The notes below the pieces were generated by a model. It was not told where the DNA came from, searched no databases, and saw nothing but the letters and a program-made list of their open reading frames with translations. Position numbers and translations under genes: made by a program. From JBGCDD01 sp045105075 (GTDB lineage: Bacteria > Pseudomonadota > Alphaproteobacteria > Rhodobacterales > Rhodobacteraceae), in contig JBGCDD010000086.1 of NCBI GenBank assembly GCA_045105075.1, forward strand, positions 10,240 to 74,239: a DNA stretch of 64,000 bases, given 5' to 3'. Of this stretch, positions 40,815 through 49,516 are shown one piece after another (within the stretch, counting starts at the first letter, position 1; each line of letters opens with the position of its first letter).

Positions 40815-43511
40815 ATGGCTCTGTCGCGGCGCAGCGGAAACCGTTTCCAAGGATCGATCTGGCCGGGTTTCGTAGATGCGATGACCGGGCTTTTGCTGGT
40901 TTTGATGTTTCTGCTGACCATCTTTATGGTAGTTCAGTTTGTCCTGCGCGAAACCATCACCGGTCAGGAAGAGACGATCACCGGCCAGGAAACCGAACTG
41001 GATGTTTTGGCGAACCGGGTTGCGTCGCTGGCAGATGCACTTGGGCTCGAACAACAGCGCTCAACGCAGCTGGACGCACGGCTTGGGGCGCTTAACAGTT
41101 CTTTGAACGACGCACAAAACAGCCTTGAGGTGGCGCAGGCCGATCTGGCGCAGCAAGCAAATGTGATCGCCTTGTTGACACAAGAGCGCGAAACCCAGGA
41201 TGGCGCGTTAGAGCAAGCCAATGCCCAGATCACAGCGTTTGAAGCACAAGTTGCGACGCTTTTGACCAATCGGGATCGCGCTTTGGCTGACATTGCCACG
41301 CTTGAAACCGAACGCAGCGCGTTGCAAGACCGCCAGGCTGCGCTGCAGGCCGAGCGCGAGAGTCTGATCGCTGACCGTGACGGTTTGGCCGCAGCGCAGG
41401 CCGAATTGTTGACGCAACAGGAGGCGCTGACGGTCCAATTGGACCAAAGCCGCATTGATCTGTTGGCACAGGCCGAAGCCGCCCGCCTTGATGCGGCGCG
41501 ACGCACGGCGCTGGAAGCATTGGTCGCGGATTTGCGCCAATCCGAGACGGATCAATCAAGCCAACTGGCCACTTTGGATGGTCAAGTCAGCGAGCTAGAG
41601 GCTCGGCTGAGCAATGAAGAAGCCGCGCGTTTGGCCGAAGCCGCGGCCGCCGAGGCGTTGCGGGCGCGCTTGGAAAATGCGGACGCGGAACTAACGGCGA
41701 TGACATTGGCATTGGAAGACCAGCGCCGCGACGCAGAAGATACGTTGACGCTATTGGCCGCGGCCCAAGCGACGCGGACCGCGCTCGAGGCGGAACTGAC
41801 CCGTGTTCTGGACCAGATCAATGCAGCCCAGGCGCAGGCCCGCGAGCGCGATGAACTGGCCGAACGTCTGACCCGCGTTCTGGCCCAGATGGAAGTGGCG
41901 CGCAGCCAAGGCAATCAAACCGTTATCGCATTGCAGGCCGAATTGGACCGTGTGCGCCAACGGGCCAATGAAACCCGGGCAGCTTTGAACGCGGATTTGG
42001 CGGCGACGCAAGAGCGTGCGCAACAAAGCCGCGACACACTGGATGCGCAGTTGGCATCGGTGCGCGCGCTGGCCGAAGAAGAGCGTGCGGGGTTGGTTGC
42101 TGAACTCGCCGCTGCGCAGGCGCGCGCGAATGACGTTCAGGCCGCTTTGGAGGCGGAACTGGCACGCCAACGCGCCCAAAACGTGCAAACCGAATCGGAG
42201 TACCAGCAGGAATTGGCGCGCCTTCAAAGCGAATACGCGCAATCGCAGCGTGCGCTTGAGGTCGAAATGGCGCGTCTGAAGGGCGAAAACGAGGCCACCG
42301 AACAAGGTTTGCAAGCCGCCCTGGCGCGCGTTCAAGCCGAAGCAGGGGCCCGTCAGGCTGCTTTGGAACAGGAATTGGCCGAACTGCGCAGCGGCGCTGA
42401 AATCCAGACCCGGGATCTGCAAAGTCAACTTGCCGGCGCATTGGCGCAAGGACAGGCAGATCGCACGGCGCTTGGTGCGCAACTTGAAAGACTACAAGAC
42501 GATCTCGAGGCGGCTCAGTCGGCCGCTGCAAGCACCGCACAGGACCGCGCCAGTGTCGAAGCGAGATTGCTCAAAGCATTGGAATCGTTGGAGCGCGCGC
42601 AGGCTGCGGCCACAGATCAGGATGTATTGCGCGCCCGATTGGCGGCAGCTTTGGCCGCCCAGCAAGAGGCTGAAACCGACGCTGCCAGCCAGTTGAGTCG
42701 AAGTGACGAACAGGCGATACTTTTGGCGCAGGCGCGTGCAACTCTTGCGCAACAACAGGAAATCTCGGCGCAAGCTCAACGGCAGACCGAATTGCTGAAC
42801 CAGCAGGTGGCGGCGTTGCGAACCCAATTGGGTGGGCTGCAGGCTTTGCTGGATGAATTTGAGGAACGCGATTCTTCGGCGCAGATTCAGGTGCAAAACC
42901 TTGGATCGCGCCTGAATGCCGCGCTCACCCGTGCGGCCTCGGAAGAGCGCAAACGGCGATTGCTGGAAGAAGCCGAGCGCAAACGGCTTGAGGTTGAGGC
43001 CGCGCTCTTGGCGGCCGAACGCGAGGCTTTGCAGTCCGAAACCAAGGATCTTGAGCGTTACCGGTCCGAATTCTTTGGCCGTCTGCGCGATGTATTGGGG
43101 GCTCAGGAGGGGGTGCGGATTGATGGCGACCGGTTCGTGTTCTCGTCCGAGGTCTTGTTCCCTCCGGGGGGCGCGGTTTTATCGGCCGAAGGCGAGGTTG
43201 AAGTTGCCAAAGTGGCCCAGATTTTGCGCAGTATTTCGGCCGATATCCCGCCTGAAATTGATTGGGTGATCCGGGTCGATGGGCACACTGATAACACGCC
43301 GCTCTTTGGATCTGGTAAATATTCCGACAATTGGGAGCTCAGCCAAGGCCGGGCCTTGTCGGTTGTGCGTTACATGGTCAGTGGTTTGGGCATTCCGCCA
43401 GAGCGCTTGTCGGCGAACGGTTTTGGCGAATTCCAGCCCGTGAATACCGACGATACCCCGGAAGCTCTGGCGCAGAATCGCCGGATCGAGCTGAAATTTA
43501 CCGAAAAATAG
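40815..43511 (+). CDS. MotB/OmpA-like protein with very long coiled coil
   Basis: 898 residues. N-terminus cytoplasmic, then one membrane helix at 21-43 starting with Asp21 (FVDAMTGLLLVLMFLL), which matches the proton-binding Asp of MotB/TolR/ExbD. From about residue 50 to 755 there is almost unbroken coiled coil rich in Ala/Glu/Gln/Arg (for example RAALNADLAATQERAQQSRD, QAALEQELAELRSGAEIQTR). The C-terminal OmpA/MotB peptidoglycan-binding domain spans about 767-898 (IRVDGHTDNTPLFGSGKYSD; LSQGRALSVVRYMV; ERLSANGFGE). It is probably the stator partner of the preceding membrane protein; together they would use proton flow to act on the cell wall. Function unknown. Confidence 0.82.
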   Translation: MALSRRSGNRFQGSIWPGFVDAMTGLLLVLMFLLTIFMVVQFVLRETITGQEETITGQETELDVLANRVASLADALGLEQQRSTQLDARLGALNSSLNDAQNSLEVAQADLAQQANVIALLTQERETQDGALEQANAQITAFEAQVATLLTNRDRALADIATLETERSALQDRQAALQAERESLIADRDGLAAAQAELLTQQEALTVQLDQSRIDLLAQAEAARLDAARRTALEALVADLRQSETDQSSQLATLDGQVSELEARLSNEEAARLAEAAAAEALRARLENADAELTAMTLALEDQRRDAEDTLTLLAAAQATRTALEAELTRVLDQINAAQAQARERDELAERLTRVLAQMEVARSQGNQTVIALQAELDRVRQRANETRAALNADLAATQERAQQSRDTLDAQLASVRALAEEERAGLVAELAAAQARANDVQAALEAELARQRAQNVQTESEYQQELARLQSEYAQSQRALEVEMARLKGENEATEQGLQAALARVQAEAGARQAALEQELAELRSGAEIQTRDLQSQLAGALAQGQADRTALGAQLERLQDDLEAAQSAAASTAQDRASVEARLLKALESLERAQAAATDQDVLRARLAAALAAQQEAETDAASQLSRSDEQAILLAQARATLAQQQEISAQAQRQTELLNQQVAALRTQLGGLQALLDEFEERDSSAQIQVQNLGSRLNAALTRAASEERKRRLLEEAERKRLEVEAALLAAEREALQSETKDLERYRSEFFGRLRDVLGAQEGVRIDGDRFVFSSEVLFPPGGAVLSAEGEVEVAKVAQILRSISADIPPEIDWVIRVDGHTDNTPLFGSGKYSDNWELSQGRALSVVRYMVSGLGIPPERLSANGFGEFQPVNTDDTPEALAQNRRIELKFTEK

Positions 43512-44474
43512 CTATTTGATCACCAATACGGTTGTTCGGATGTCATACGCTGTTTGGTCGCGAAAAAGCGTTACTGTGCCGACATATTCTCCCTTGGGCC
43601 AACCGCCTTGCGGTTGCCGACGGCCCACAGCACGAAAAAACCGCGCTTGAGACCGGTCCAAAGTTTGAGTTTGCTGGCTGACAACGCCTTGGGGTCCGGT
43701 GATGCGCAGCTGGATATCGTCGCCAGTTTGCCCGCCAAAGGCAAAGCCAAAGACAACCAAGGCAGGCGCATCAGAAGACGTGTTGTTTGCGGTTACGGTG
43801 CCGTTGCGAACGGCGTCATAGTTGGGCACCGCGTTGGCAAAACCAATGTCCAACAGGCCGCCGGGCGCATAGGGCAGGTCGTGTTTCCAAAGCGTTGCGC
43901 CGGTGGTGGTGCAATCGTCTGCTACGCCGGGATCAAACGGGTCAATGACCTTGCCATTGCGGCGCACAGCCAAATGCAAATGTGGAAACTGGGTTCGCCC
44001 GCTGAGGCCGACCAAACCAAGGATCGTACCACGTTCGACAATATCGCCTTTTTGGGCGCGCACTGAACCCTTCATCAGATGGCAATACTGCGTCTCAAAC
44101 CCATTGTAGTGGCGCACGACCACCCCATTGCCGCATTCGCGCCCTTGCGTTTCGCCAGCCGTTGCTTGGGTGAATTCAACGTCTGCCATGCCGTCGCGTA
44201 TCCCAGTCACCCTTCCAGGAGCTGCGGCCAAAACGTTTACGCCTTCGCGCATCTGGGCCAGCGTCGGCAACGCAAAATCAACCCCTTTGTGCCCGTCATA
44301 GCTGAGCGAGCCGCATCGAAAATCGGCCACTTTGGGGCCAAGATCACGGTCGACGTGGTGTTGGATGTGGCAGGTTTTTCCAAGCGTGCAATCAATCGGC
44401 AAGCTTAAAGAAATTTCGCCCGCCGCAGGGAATGCGGCGAGCGAGAGCATTAGAACAGTCGCGCTGGCGCGCAT
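43512..44474 (-). CDS. Secreted M23 (LytM) family peptidase
   Basis: 320 residues with signal peptide MRASATVLMLSLAAFPAAG. Zinc-peptidase motifs: GHKGVDFALP (His and Asp ligands) at about residues 62-71 and the HLHLA motif in FPHLHLAVRRNG, both present, so probably active on peptidoglycan cross-bridges. The C-terminal extension (VVFGFAFGGQTGDDIQLRIT) is a beta domain of unknown role. Its ATG overlaps the clpA stop by one base (TGATG). Convergent with the coiled-coil stator gene. Confidence 0.92.
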   Translation of the reverse strand: MRASATVLMLSLAAFPAAGEISLSLPIDCTLGKTCHIQHHVDRDLGPKVADFRCGSLSYDGHKGVDFALPTLAQMREGVNVLAAAPGRVTGIRDGMADVEFTQATAGETQGRECGNGVVVRHYNGFETQYCHLMKGSVRAQKGDIVERGTILGLVGLSGRTQFPHLHLAVRRNGKVIDPFDPGVADDCTTTGATLWKHDLPYAPGGLLDIGFANAVPNYDAVRNGTVTANNTSSDAPALVVFGFAFGGQTGDDIQLRITGPQGVVSQQTQTLDRSQARFFRAVGRRQPQGGWPKGEYVGTVTLFRDQTAYDIRTTVLVIK

Positions 44475-46795
44475 CAGTCTGCGGTGAGCAACGGTGGTTT
44501 GTCACCCGAAATGCGCGGCTTGTCCGGGCCTTCGACTTGAAGATCCAGCGCACCGTCTTTCATACCAACCCGTACAACGCCGCCCTTGGCAAGCTTGCCA
44601 AACAGCAATTCCTCGGCGAGAGGCTTTTTGATGTGCTCCTGGATCACGCGACCCAAGGGGCGCGCGCCCATTTTGTCATCATAGCCCTTGTCGGCCAGCC
44701 ATTCGGCGGCGGGCTTGCTCAATTCAATGCTGACATTGCGGTCCATCAACTGGGCCTCTAGCTGCAGCACAAACTTTTCGACGACCTGCAGGATCACTTC
44801 TTTTGGAAGTGGCGCAAAGCTGATCACCGCATCCAAACGGTTGCGGAATTCGGGTGTGAAGGTGCGCTCGATCGCAGCGGTGTCTTCACCTTCGCGCCGG
44901 TCACGTCCGAAACCGATGGCCGCCTTGGCCATATCACTGGCACCGGCATTCGACGTCATGATCAGCACGACATTGCGGAAATCAACCGCACGGCCGTTGT
45001 GATCGGTCAGTTTGCCGTGGTCCATCACCTGCAACAGAATGTTAAACACATCCGGGTGCGCCTTTTCGATTTCGTCCAGCAGCAGCACGCAATGAGGGTG
45101 CTGGTCGACGCCATCGGTCAACATGCCACCCTGATCGAAACCCACATAGCCGGGAGGGGCACCGATCAATCGGCTGACCGCATGCTTTTCCATATATTCC
45201 GACATGTCAAAGCGCAGCAATTCAACACCGAGCGTATCTGCAAGTTGTTTGGCAACTTCGGTTTTACCGACGCCCGTGGGGCCCGCAAACAGATAATTGC
45301 CAATTGGTTTTTCAGGTTCGCGCAGACCGGCGCGCGACAGTTTGATGGCCGACGCCAACGCAACGATCGCATTGTCCTGACCAAACACCACGCGCTTGAG
45401 CGACGTTTCCAGATCCTTCAGCACTTCTGCATCGTCTTTAGAGACGTTTTTCGGCGGAATCCGCGCGATCTTGGCAACGACCGTTTCGACCTCTTTGGTG
45501 CCGATGGTTTTGCGCCGTTTGGCCGCAACCACCAGATGCTGGGCGGCCCCGGCTTCGTCAATCACATCAATAGCGCTGTCGGGCAATTTGCGGTCGTTGA
45601 TGTAGCGGGCAGCCAATTCCACGGATGTTTTGATCGCGTCCGCAGTGTATTTTACGCCGTGATGTTCCTCAAAATAGGGTTTCAGGCCCTTCAGGATCTT
45701 CACCGCATCTTCGACTGACGGCTCGTTCACATCGATCTTCTGGAACCGGCGTGACAGGGCGCGGTCTTTTTCAAAATGCTGACGGAATTCCTTGTATGTG
45801 GTCGATCCCATCGTGCGCAATTTGCCACCCTGGAGCGCAGGTTTCAGCAGGTTTGACGCATCCATTGCACCACCAGACGTGGCGCCGGCGCCAATCACAG
45901 TGTGGATCTCGTCAATGAACAGAACAGCGTCCGGGTGATCTTCCAACTCGGTGACGACGGCTTTGAGACGTTCCTCGAAATCACCGCGATAGCGTGTTCC
46001 GGCCAACAGCGCGCCCATGTCCAGCGAATAGATCGTGGTTTCAGACAGAACTTCGGGCGTTTCGGCGGACACAATTTTGCGGGCCAGACCCTCGGCAATT
46101 GCCGTTTTGCCGACGCCGGGATCGCCGACCAACAGCGGGTTGTTCTTACGTCGACGACACAGCACTTGGATGCAGCGCTCAACCTCTGAGTCGCGCCCGA
46201 TCAGCGGATCAATATCGCCTTCGCGGGATTTTGCGTTCAAATCCACGCAGTATTTGGCCAGCGCGCTCTCTTTTTGCTCGCCTTCAGTGACGCCTTGGGC
46301 CTCTTCCTCGGGTTCGCTGGAGCCGGTGACAGGGCGCTGTTCGCCAAAGGCGGGGTCTTTTGCCACGCCGTGCGCAATGAAATTGACCGCGTCGTAGCGG
46401 GTCATGTCCTGATCCTGCAGGAAGAAGGCGGCATTGCTTTCGCGTTCTGCAAAGATTGCGACCAAGACATTGGCGCCGGTGACTTCGGTGCGACCCGATG
46501 ATTGCACGTGGATTGCGGCGCGCTGAATGACGCGCTGGAACGCCGCTGTTGGCACAGCTTCGGAGCCGTCAATGTCGGTGACCAGATTGCTCAGGTCTTC
46601 GTCAACAAATTCCACCAGCGTGCTGCGCAACTCGCTCAGATCCACACTGCACGCTTTCATAACGCGGGTGGCATCGGGTTCGTCCAGCAACGCCAAAAGC
46701 AAATGCTCTAAAGTTGCAAATTCGTGGCGTCGGTCGTTTGCCAGCGCCAACGCTGCATGGATGGCTTGTTCTAGTGTGCTCGAAAATGAAGGCAC
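44474..46795 (-). CDS. clpA: ATP-dependent Clp protease ATP-binding subunit ClpA
   Basis: 773-residue unfoldase of the ClpAP protease. Clp N-domain at residues 1-145, first AAA module with Walker A VGDPGVGKTAIAEGLARK and Walker B VLFIDEIHTVIGAGA, second module with GPTGVGKTEVAKQLAD and VLLLDEIEKAHPDVFNI; the C-terminal ClpB_D2-small domain follows. The ClpP-binding loop is near residue 615. The adaptor clpS, often directly upstream of clpA, is not in this window. Confidence 0.97.
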   Translation of the reverse strand: MPSFSSTLEQAIHAALALANDRRHEFATLEHLLLALLDEPDATRVMKACSVDLSELRSTLVEFVDEDLSNLVTDIDGSEAVPTAAFQRVIQRAAIHVQSSGRTEVTGANVLVAIFAERESNAAFFLQDQDMTRYDAVNFIAHGVAKDPAFGEQRPVTGSSEPEEEAQGVTEGEQKESALAKYCVDLNAKSREGDIDPLIGRDSEVERCIQVLCRRRKNNPLLVGDPGVGKTAIAEGLARKIVSAETPEVLSETTIYSLDMGALLAGTRYRGDFEERLKAVVTELEDHPDAVLFIDEIHTVIGAGATSGGAMDASNLLKPALQGGKLRTMGSTTYKEFRQHFEKDRALSRRFQKIDVNEPSVEDAVKILKGLKPYFEEHHGVKYTADAIKTSVELAARYINDRKLPDSAIDVIDEAGAAQHLVVAAKRRKTIGTKEVETVVAKIARIPPKNVSKDDAEVLKDLETSLKRVVFGQDNAIVALASAIKLSRAGLREPEKPIGNYLFAGPTGVGKTEVAKQLADTLGVELLRFDMSEYMEKHAVSRLIGAPPGYVGFDQGGMLTDGVDQHPHCVLLLDEIEKAHPDVFNILLQVMDHGKLTDHNGRAVDFRNVVLIMTSNAGASDMAKAAIGFGRDRREGEDTAAIERTFTPEFRNRLDAVISFAPLPKEVILQVVEKFVLQLEAQLMDRNVSIELSKPAAEWLADKGYDDKMGARPLGRVIQEHIKKPLAEELLFGKLAKGGVVRVGMKDGALDLQVEGPDKPRISGDKPPLLTAD

Positions 46796-46970
46796 GGGCG
46801 TGCTCCTCTGAATCTGGGTCGGTCCGGGTCGTCAAGTGATCTCAGTTCCCCGGCCCACCATGGCCTTATACAGTTAGAGTTTGGTTGATAGTGTCCCAGC
46901 TTCAAGTTTTTTCTTTCGAATTCGGGTCACAATTGCGGTCAGCGTGGCGTCAGCGCGTTGTTTTAGGGCT

Positions 46971-47738
46971 TTAGAAGCGATCTTTGCGCGCGCGGATTTC
47001 CGCAAAGACCTCAGCAGAAGCGGCACCGGGCATCCCGACATTGGCCTGAACGGCAGGGAGGGCGGCGCGCAAAAACGGGTTTGTTGCCATTTCCAGAGAC
47101 ATTAGCGACGGTACAGTCGGATTGTTCGCACGGCGCTGATGATCAATATCCTGGACCCGCGATATAAGGTCTGGGTTGTCCGGTTCAATGGTCAGCGCGA
47201 ACTTGGCGTTGGCTTCAGTGTATTCGTGGCCAGAATAGACAACCGTGTCGCCCGGCAGCGCGGCCAGTTGCGACAGACTGTCCCACATCTGGGCCGGCGT
47301 GCCCTCAAACAAGCGCCCGCATCCCAGCGCCATCAAGCTGTCGGCGGTGAACACGGCTGATGAGTCTGGGAAATGAAATGCGATATGGCCGACTGTGTGA
47401 CCCGACACATCCAGCACATGGCCGGTGTCGTTGCCAATCTGCACTGTTTCGCCGGGCGCGAGCGCCAGATCCAGTTTGGGCAGCCGCGATGCATCGGCCT
47501 TGGCGCCGACAACGCGGGCCGGGTGTTGGGCCAGAATGTCGGCCAGCCCGTCGACGTGATCCCAGTGATGATGCGTCAGCAACACGTCACTCAGGCGCCA
47601 ATCGCGCGCGTCCAGAGCGGCCAGAATGGGGCCTGCTTCGGGTGCATCGACCAAAGCTGTGGCCCCGGTCGCGGCGTCATGGGCCAAAAACGCGTAGTTG
47701 TCAGAGAGGCAGGGCAGGGTGACGATTTCAAGAGGCAT
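46971..47738 (-). CDS. gloB: Hydroxyacylglutathione hydrolase (glyoxalase II)
   Basis: Metallo-beta-lactamase-fold enzyme that releases D-lactate from S-lactoylglutathione. 255 residues from the ATG giving MPLEIVTLPCLSDNYAFLAH; a longer frame to 47828 is rejected. Metal motif THHHWDHVDG at about residues 57-66, the VSGHTVGHIAFHF ligand His, FTADSLMALGCGRLFEG (bridging Asp), and SGHEYTEANAKFA. Length matches the family. Divergent from the methyltransferase gene. Confidence 0.95.
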   Translation of the reverse strand: MPLEIVTLPCLSDNYAFLAHDAATGATALVDAPEAGPILAALDARDWRLSDVLLTHHHWDHVDGLADILAQHPARVVGAKADASRLPKLDLALAPGETVQIGNDTGHVLDVSGHTVGHIAFHFPDSSAVFTADSLMALGCGRLFEGTPAQMWDSLSQLAALPGDTVVYSGHEYTEANAKFALTIEPDNPDLISRVQDIDHQRRANNPTVPSLMSLEMATNPFLRAALPAVQANVGMPGAASAEVFAEIRARKDRF

Positions 47739-47799
47739 GGTTTTTCGCCGTTTTGTGACTAGGTATGTAGCAGACTGACTGAACATCGGACCCGCTGCA

Positions 47800-48540
47800 A
47801 TGCATCTTGACGTGCAAGACCTGCGCAATTTCTACTATCGCAGCACGCTGGGGCGCGCGGCGCAGCTGTCGTTGCGAACCGGTCTGCTGGCGCTTTGGCC
47901 CGAAGCAAAGGGGCAAACTGTCGTCGGGTTCGGCTTTGCTGTGCCGGTGTTGCGTCCCTATTTACAAGACGCCCGGAGGGTCATGGCGTTGATGCCGGGC
48001 CCGCAAGGGGTGATGCCGTGGCCAGCGGGCCAACCCAACATCTCCAGCCTGGTCGAAGAGACCCACTGGCCCATCGAAACCGGCCATGTCGACAAACTGG
48101 TGATGATCCACGGTCTCGAAACATCCGAACACCCCTCGCAACTGTTGTCCGAATGCTGGCGCGTGCTTGGGCCCGGTGGGAAAGCGATTTTTGTGGTGCC
48201 CAACCGCGCCGGGCTTTGGTCGCGCAGTGATCGCACGCCGTTTGGCTTTGGCCGGCCCTATACGGTCAGCCAACTTGAGGCGCAGCTGAAAAAGCACCAG
48301 TTCCTGCCTGAACGTCACCGTGCTGCGTTGTATCAAATGCCGTCCGAGCGGCGGTTTTGGCTCAAGGCCGGTCCGTTGATGGAACGTGTGGGCCTGCGGG
48401 CGCAAACGGCATTGGCGGGCGGGGTGTTTCTGGTCGAGGTCAGCAAACGGGTTCAGCCGCCCAGCGGCACGCCGGTTCGCAAGCCTGCGCGCAACCCACT
48501 GGGGGTTTTAGCGCCAAAACCTGAAACGGCACCGGTCTGA
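47800..48540 (+). CDS. SAM-dependent methyltransferase, class I
   Basis: 246 residues. A methyltransf_11-type fold: TVVGFGFAVPVLRPYLQDA stands at the SAM motif I position with degenerate glycines, and KLVMIHGLETSEHPSQLLSE followed by CWRVLGPGGKAIFVVPNR is the motif post-II/III segment. The C-terminus is Pro/Lys-rich. Substrate unknown. Adjacent divergent gloB is a common neighbour in this family of organisms, but no functional link is known. Confidence 0.85.
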   Translation: MHLDVQDLRNFYYRSTLGRAAQLSLRTGLLALWPEAKGQTVVGFGFAVPVLRPYLQDARRVMALMPGPQGVMPWPAGQPNISSLVEETHWPIETGHVDKLVMIHGLETSEHPSQLLSECWRVLGPGGKAIFVVPNRAGLWSRSDRTPFGFGRPYTVSQLEAQLKKHQFLPERHRAALYQMPSERRFWLKAGPLMERVGLRAQTALAGGVFLVEVSKRVQPPSGTPVRKPARNPLGVLAPKPETAPV

Positions 48541-48955
48541 GCGATCATTGTGCACTGTGGGTCGTTTCTGGAAAGATCACGGTTCTCAGCAGCTTACAGT
48601 CAATTCTGGGTCCATGGTTGGATCCGAAAAGCCCAAGAAAAGGTGCCGTCGCCCAGTCTTTGAGCACAAAGGACGTTTGGTCAGCCTCTCAAACAGTCAG
48701 GAATCGCACAAAATCGTAAAAACTTTGCATTTTTGTAACCCAATGTGGTGCGCAAACGGTCGCAGTTTGGCCAAGTGTCTGAAAGTGATCAATTTTCGCG
48801 CAAAACGCTGATCACGATACTGTATTGCGGGGGCCAAAGCGCTCTGTTACATCCACGCTGATTTTGATGCCCTGCCTGCTGGCGGGGCGTCTTTCACGCC
48901 CCCGGGGGGTCTGCCCGTTGCGGCAGCCTGGGGCCAAACTGTCGGAAGGGTGGAC
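48541..48955. other. Intergenic region upstream of the atp operon
   Basis: About 415 bases holding the promoter of the ATP synthase operon, though I cannot fix a -35/-10 pair with confidence. A hairpin ggggcg-tctttca-cgcccc lies at 48884-48902, about 54 bases before the atpH start. An 87-codon frame at 48548-48811 looks fortuitous. Confidence 0.55.
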
Positions 48956-49516
48956 GTGTCCGAACCAGCTTCGATTTCCGCGGGCATAGCTGGGCGCTAT
49001 GCCACTGCGATCTTTGAGATCGCCCAAGAGGGCAATGCCCTTGATGGGCTCGAAACCGGGATCAATGATCTGTCGGCGGCTCTGGCAGACAGCGCCGATC
49101 TGCGCACGTTGATCCAGTCGCCCATGATATCGCGCTCTGATCAGGGGGCGGCGATCACCGCGATTGCTGAAAAGATGGCTCTTGCGCCCGTGTTGAAAAA
49201 CACATTGGCGCTGATGGCCGAAAAGCGCCGCCTGTTTGTGGTGCCGCAGCTGGTCTCGGCCCTGCGCACGTTGCTGGCCGAAGCCCGCAACGAAGTGACC
49301 GCCGATGTGATCAGCGCCAAGGCTCTGACCAAGGCGCAGACAGAAAAACTTGCCGCGTCGCTGACAAAGAACGCCGGTAAGACCGTGACAATCAATGCCA
49401 CCGTCGATGAAAGCCTCATCGGCGGTCTTGTCGTTAAAGTAGGCTCGAAAATGATCGATACGTCGGTCCGTTCGAAGCTCAACTCCCTCCAGAATGCAAT
49501 GAAAGAGGTCGGATAA
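48956..49516 (+). CDS. atpH: ATP synthase F1 subunit delta
   Basis: Stator subunit that links F1 to the b subunits. 186 residues from the second of two close GTGs (MSEPASISAGIAGRYATAIF), which puts GGAAGGG six bases upstream. N-terminal helical domain with RYATAIFEIAQEGNAL, and the C-terminal strand VDESLIGGLVVKVGSKMID. First gene of the F1 operon; atpA follows immediately. Confidence 0.96.
   Translation: MSEPASISAGIAGRYATAIFEIAQEGNALDGLETGINDLSAALADSADLRTLIQSPMISRSDQGAAITAIAEKMALAPVLKNTLALMAEKRRLFVVPQLVSALRTLLAEARNEVTADVISAKALTKAQTEKLAASLTKNAGKTVTINATVDESLIGGLVVKVGSKMIDTSVRSKLNSLQNAMKEVG

Noticed and set aside
39624..43511. A Zorya-type phage-defence system
   Set aside because: The pair has ZorA/ZorB-like membrane parts, but no ZorC, ZorD or ZorE genes follow, the long coil is on the MotB-like subunit, and the neighbours are housekeeping genes. 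Kept only as an unexplained motor-like pair.
48548..48811. 87-codon frame upstream of atpH
   Set aside because: Odd composition, no recognisable family and no ribosome-binding site; located in the promoter region of the atp operon.
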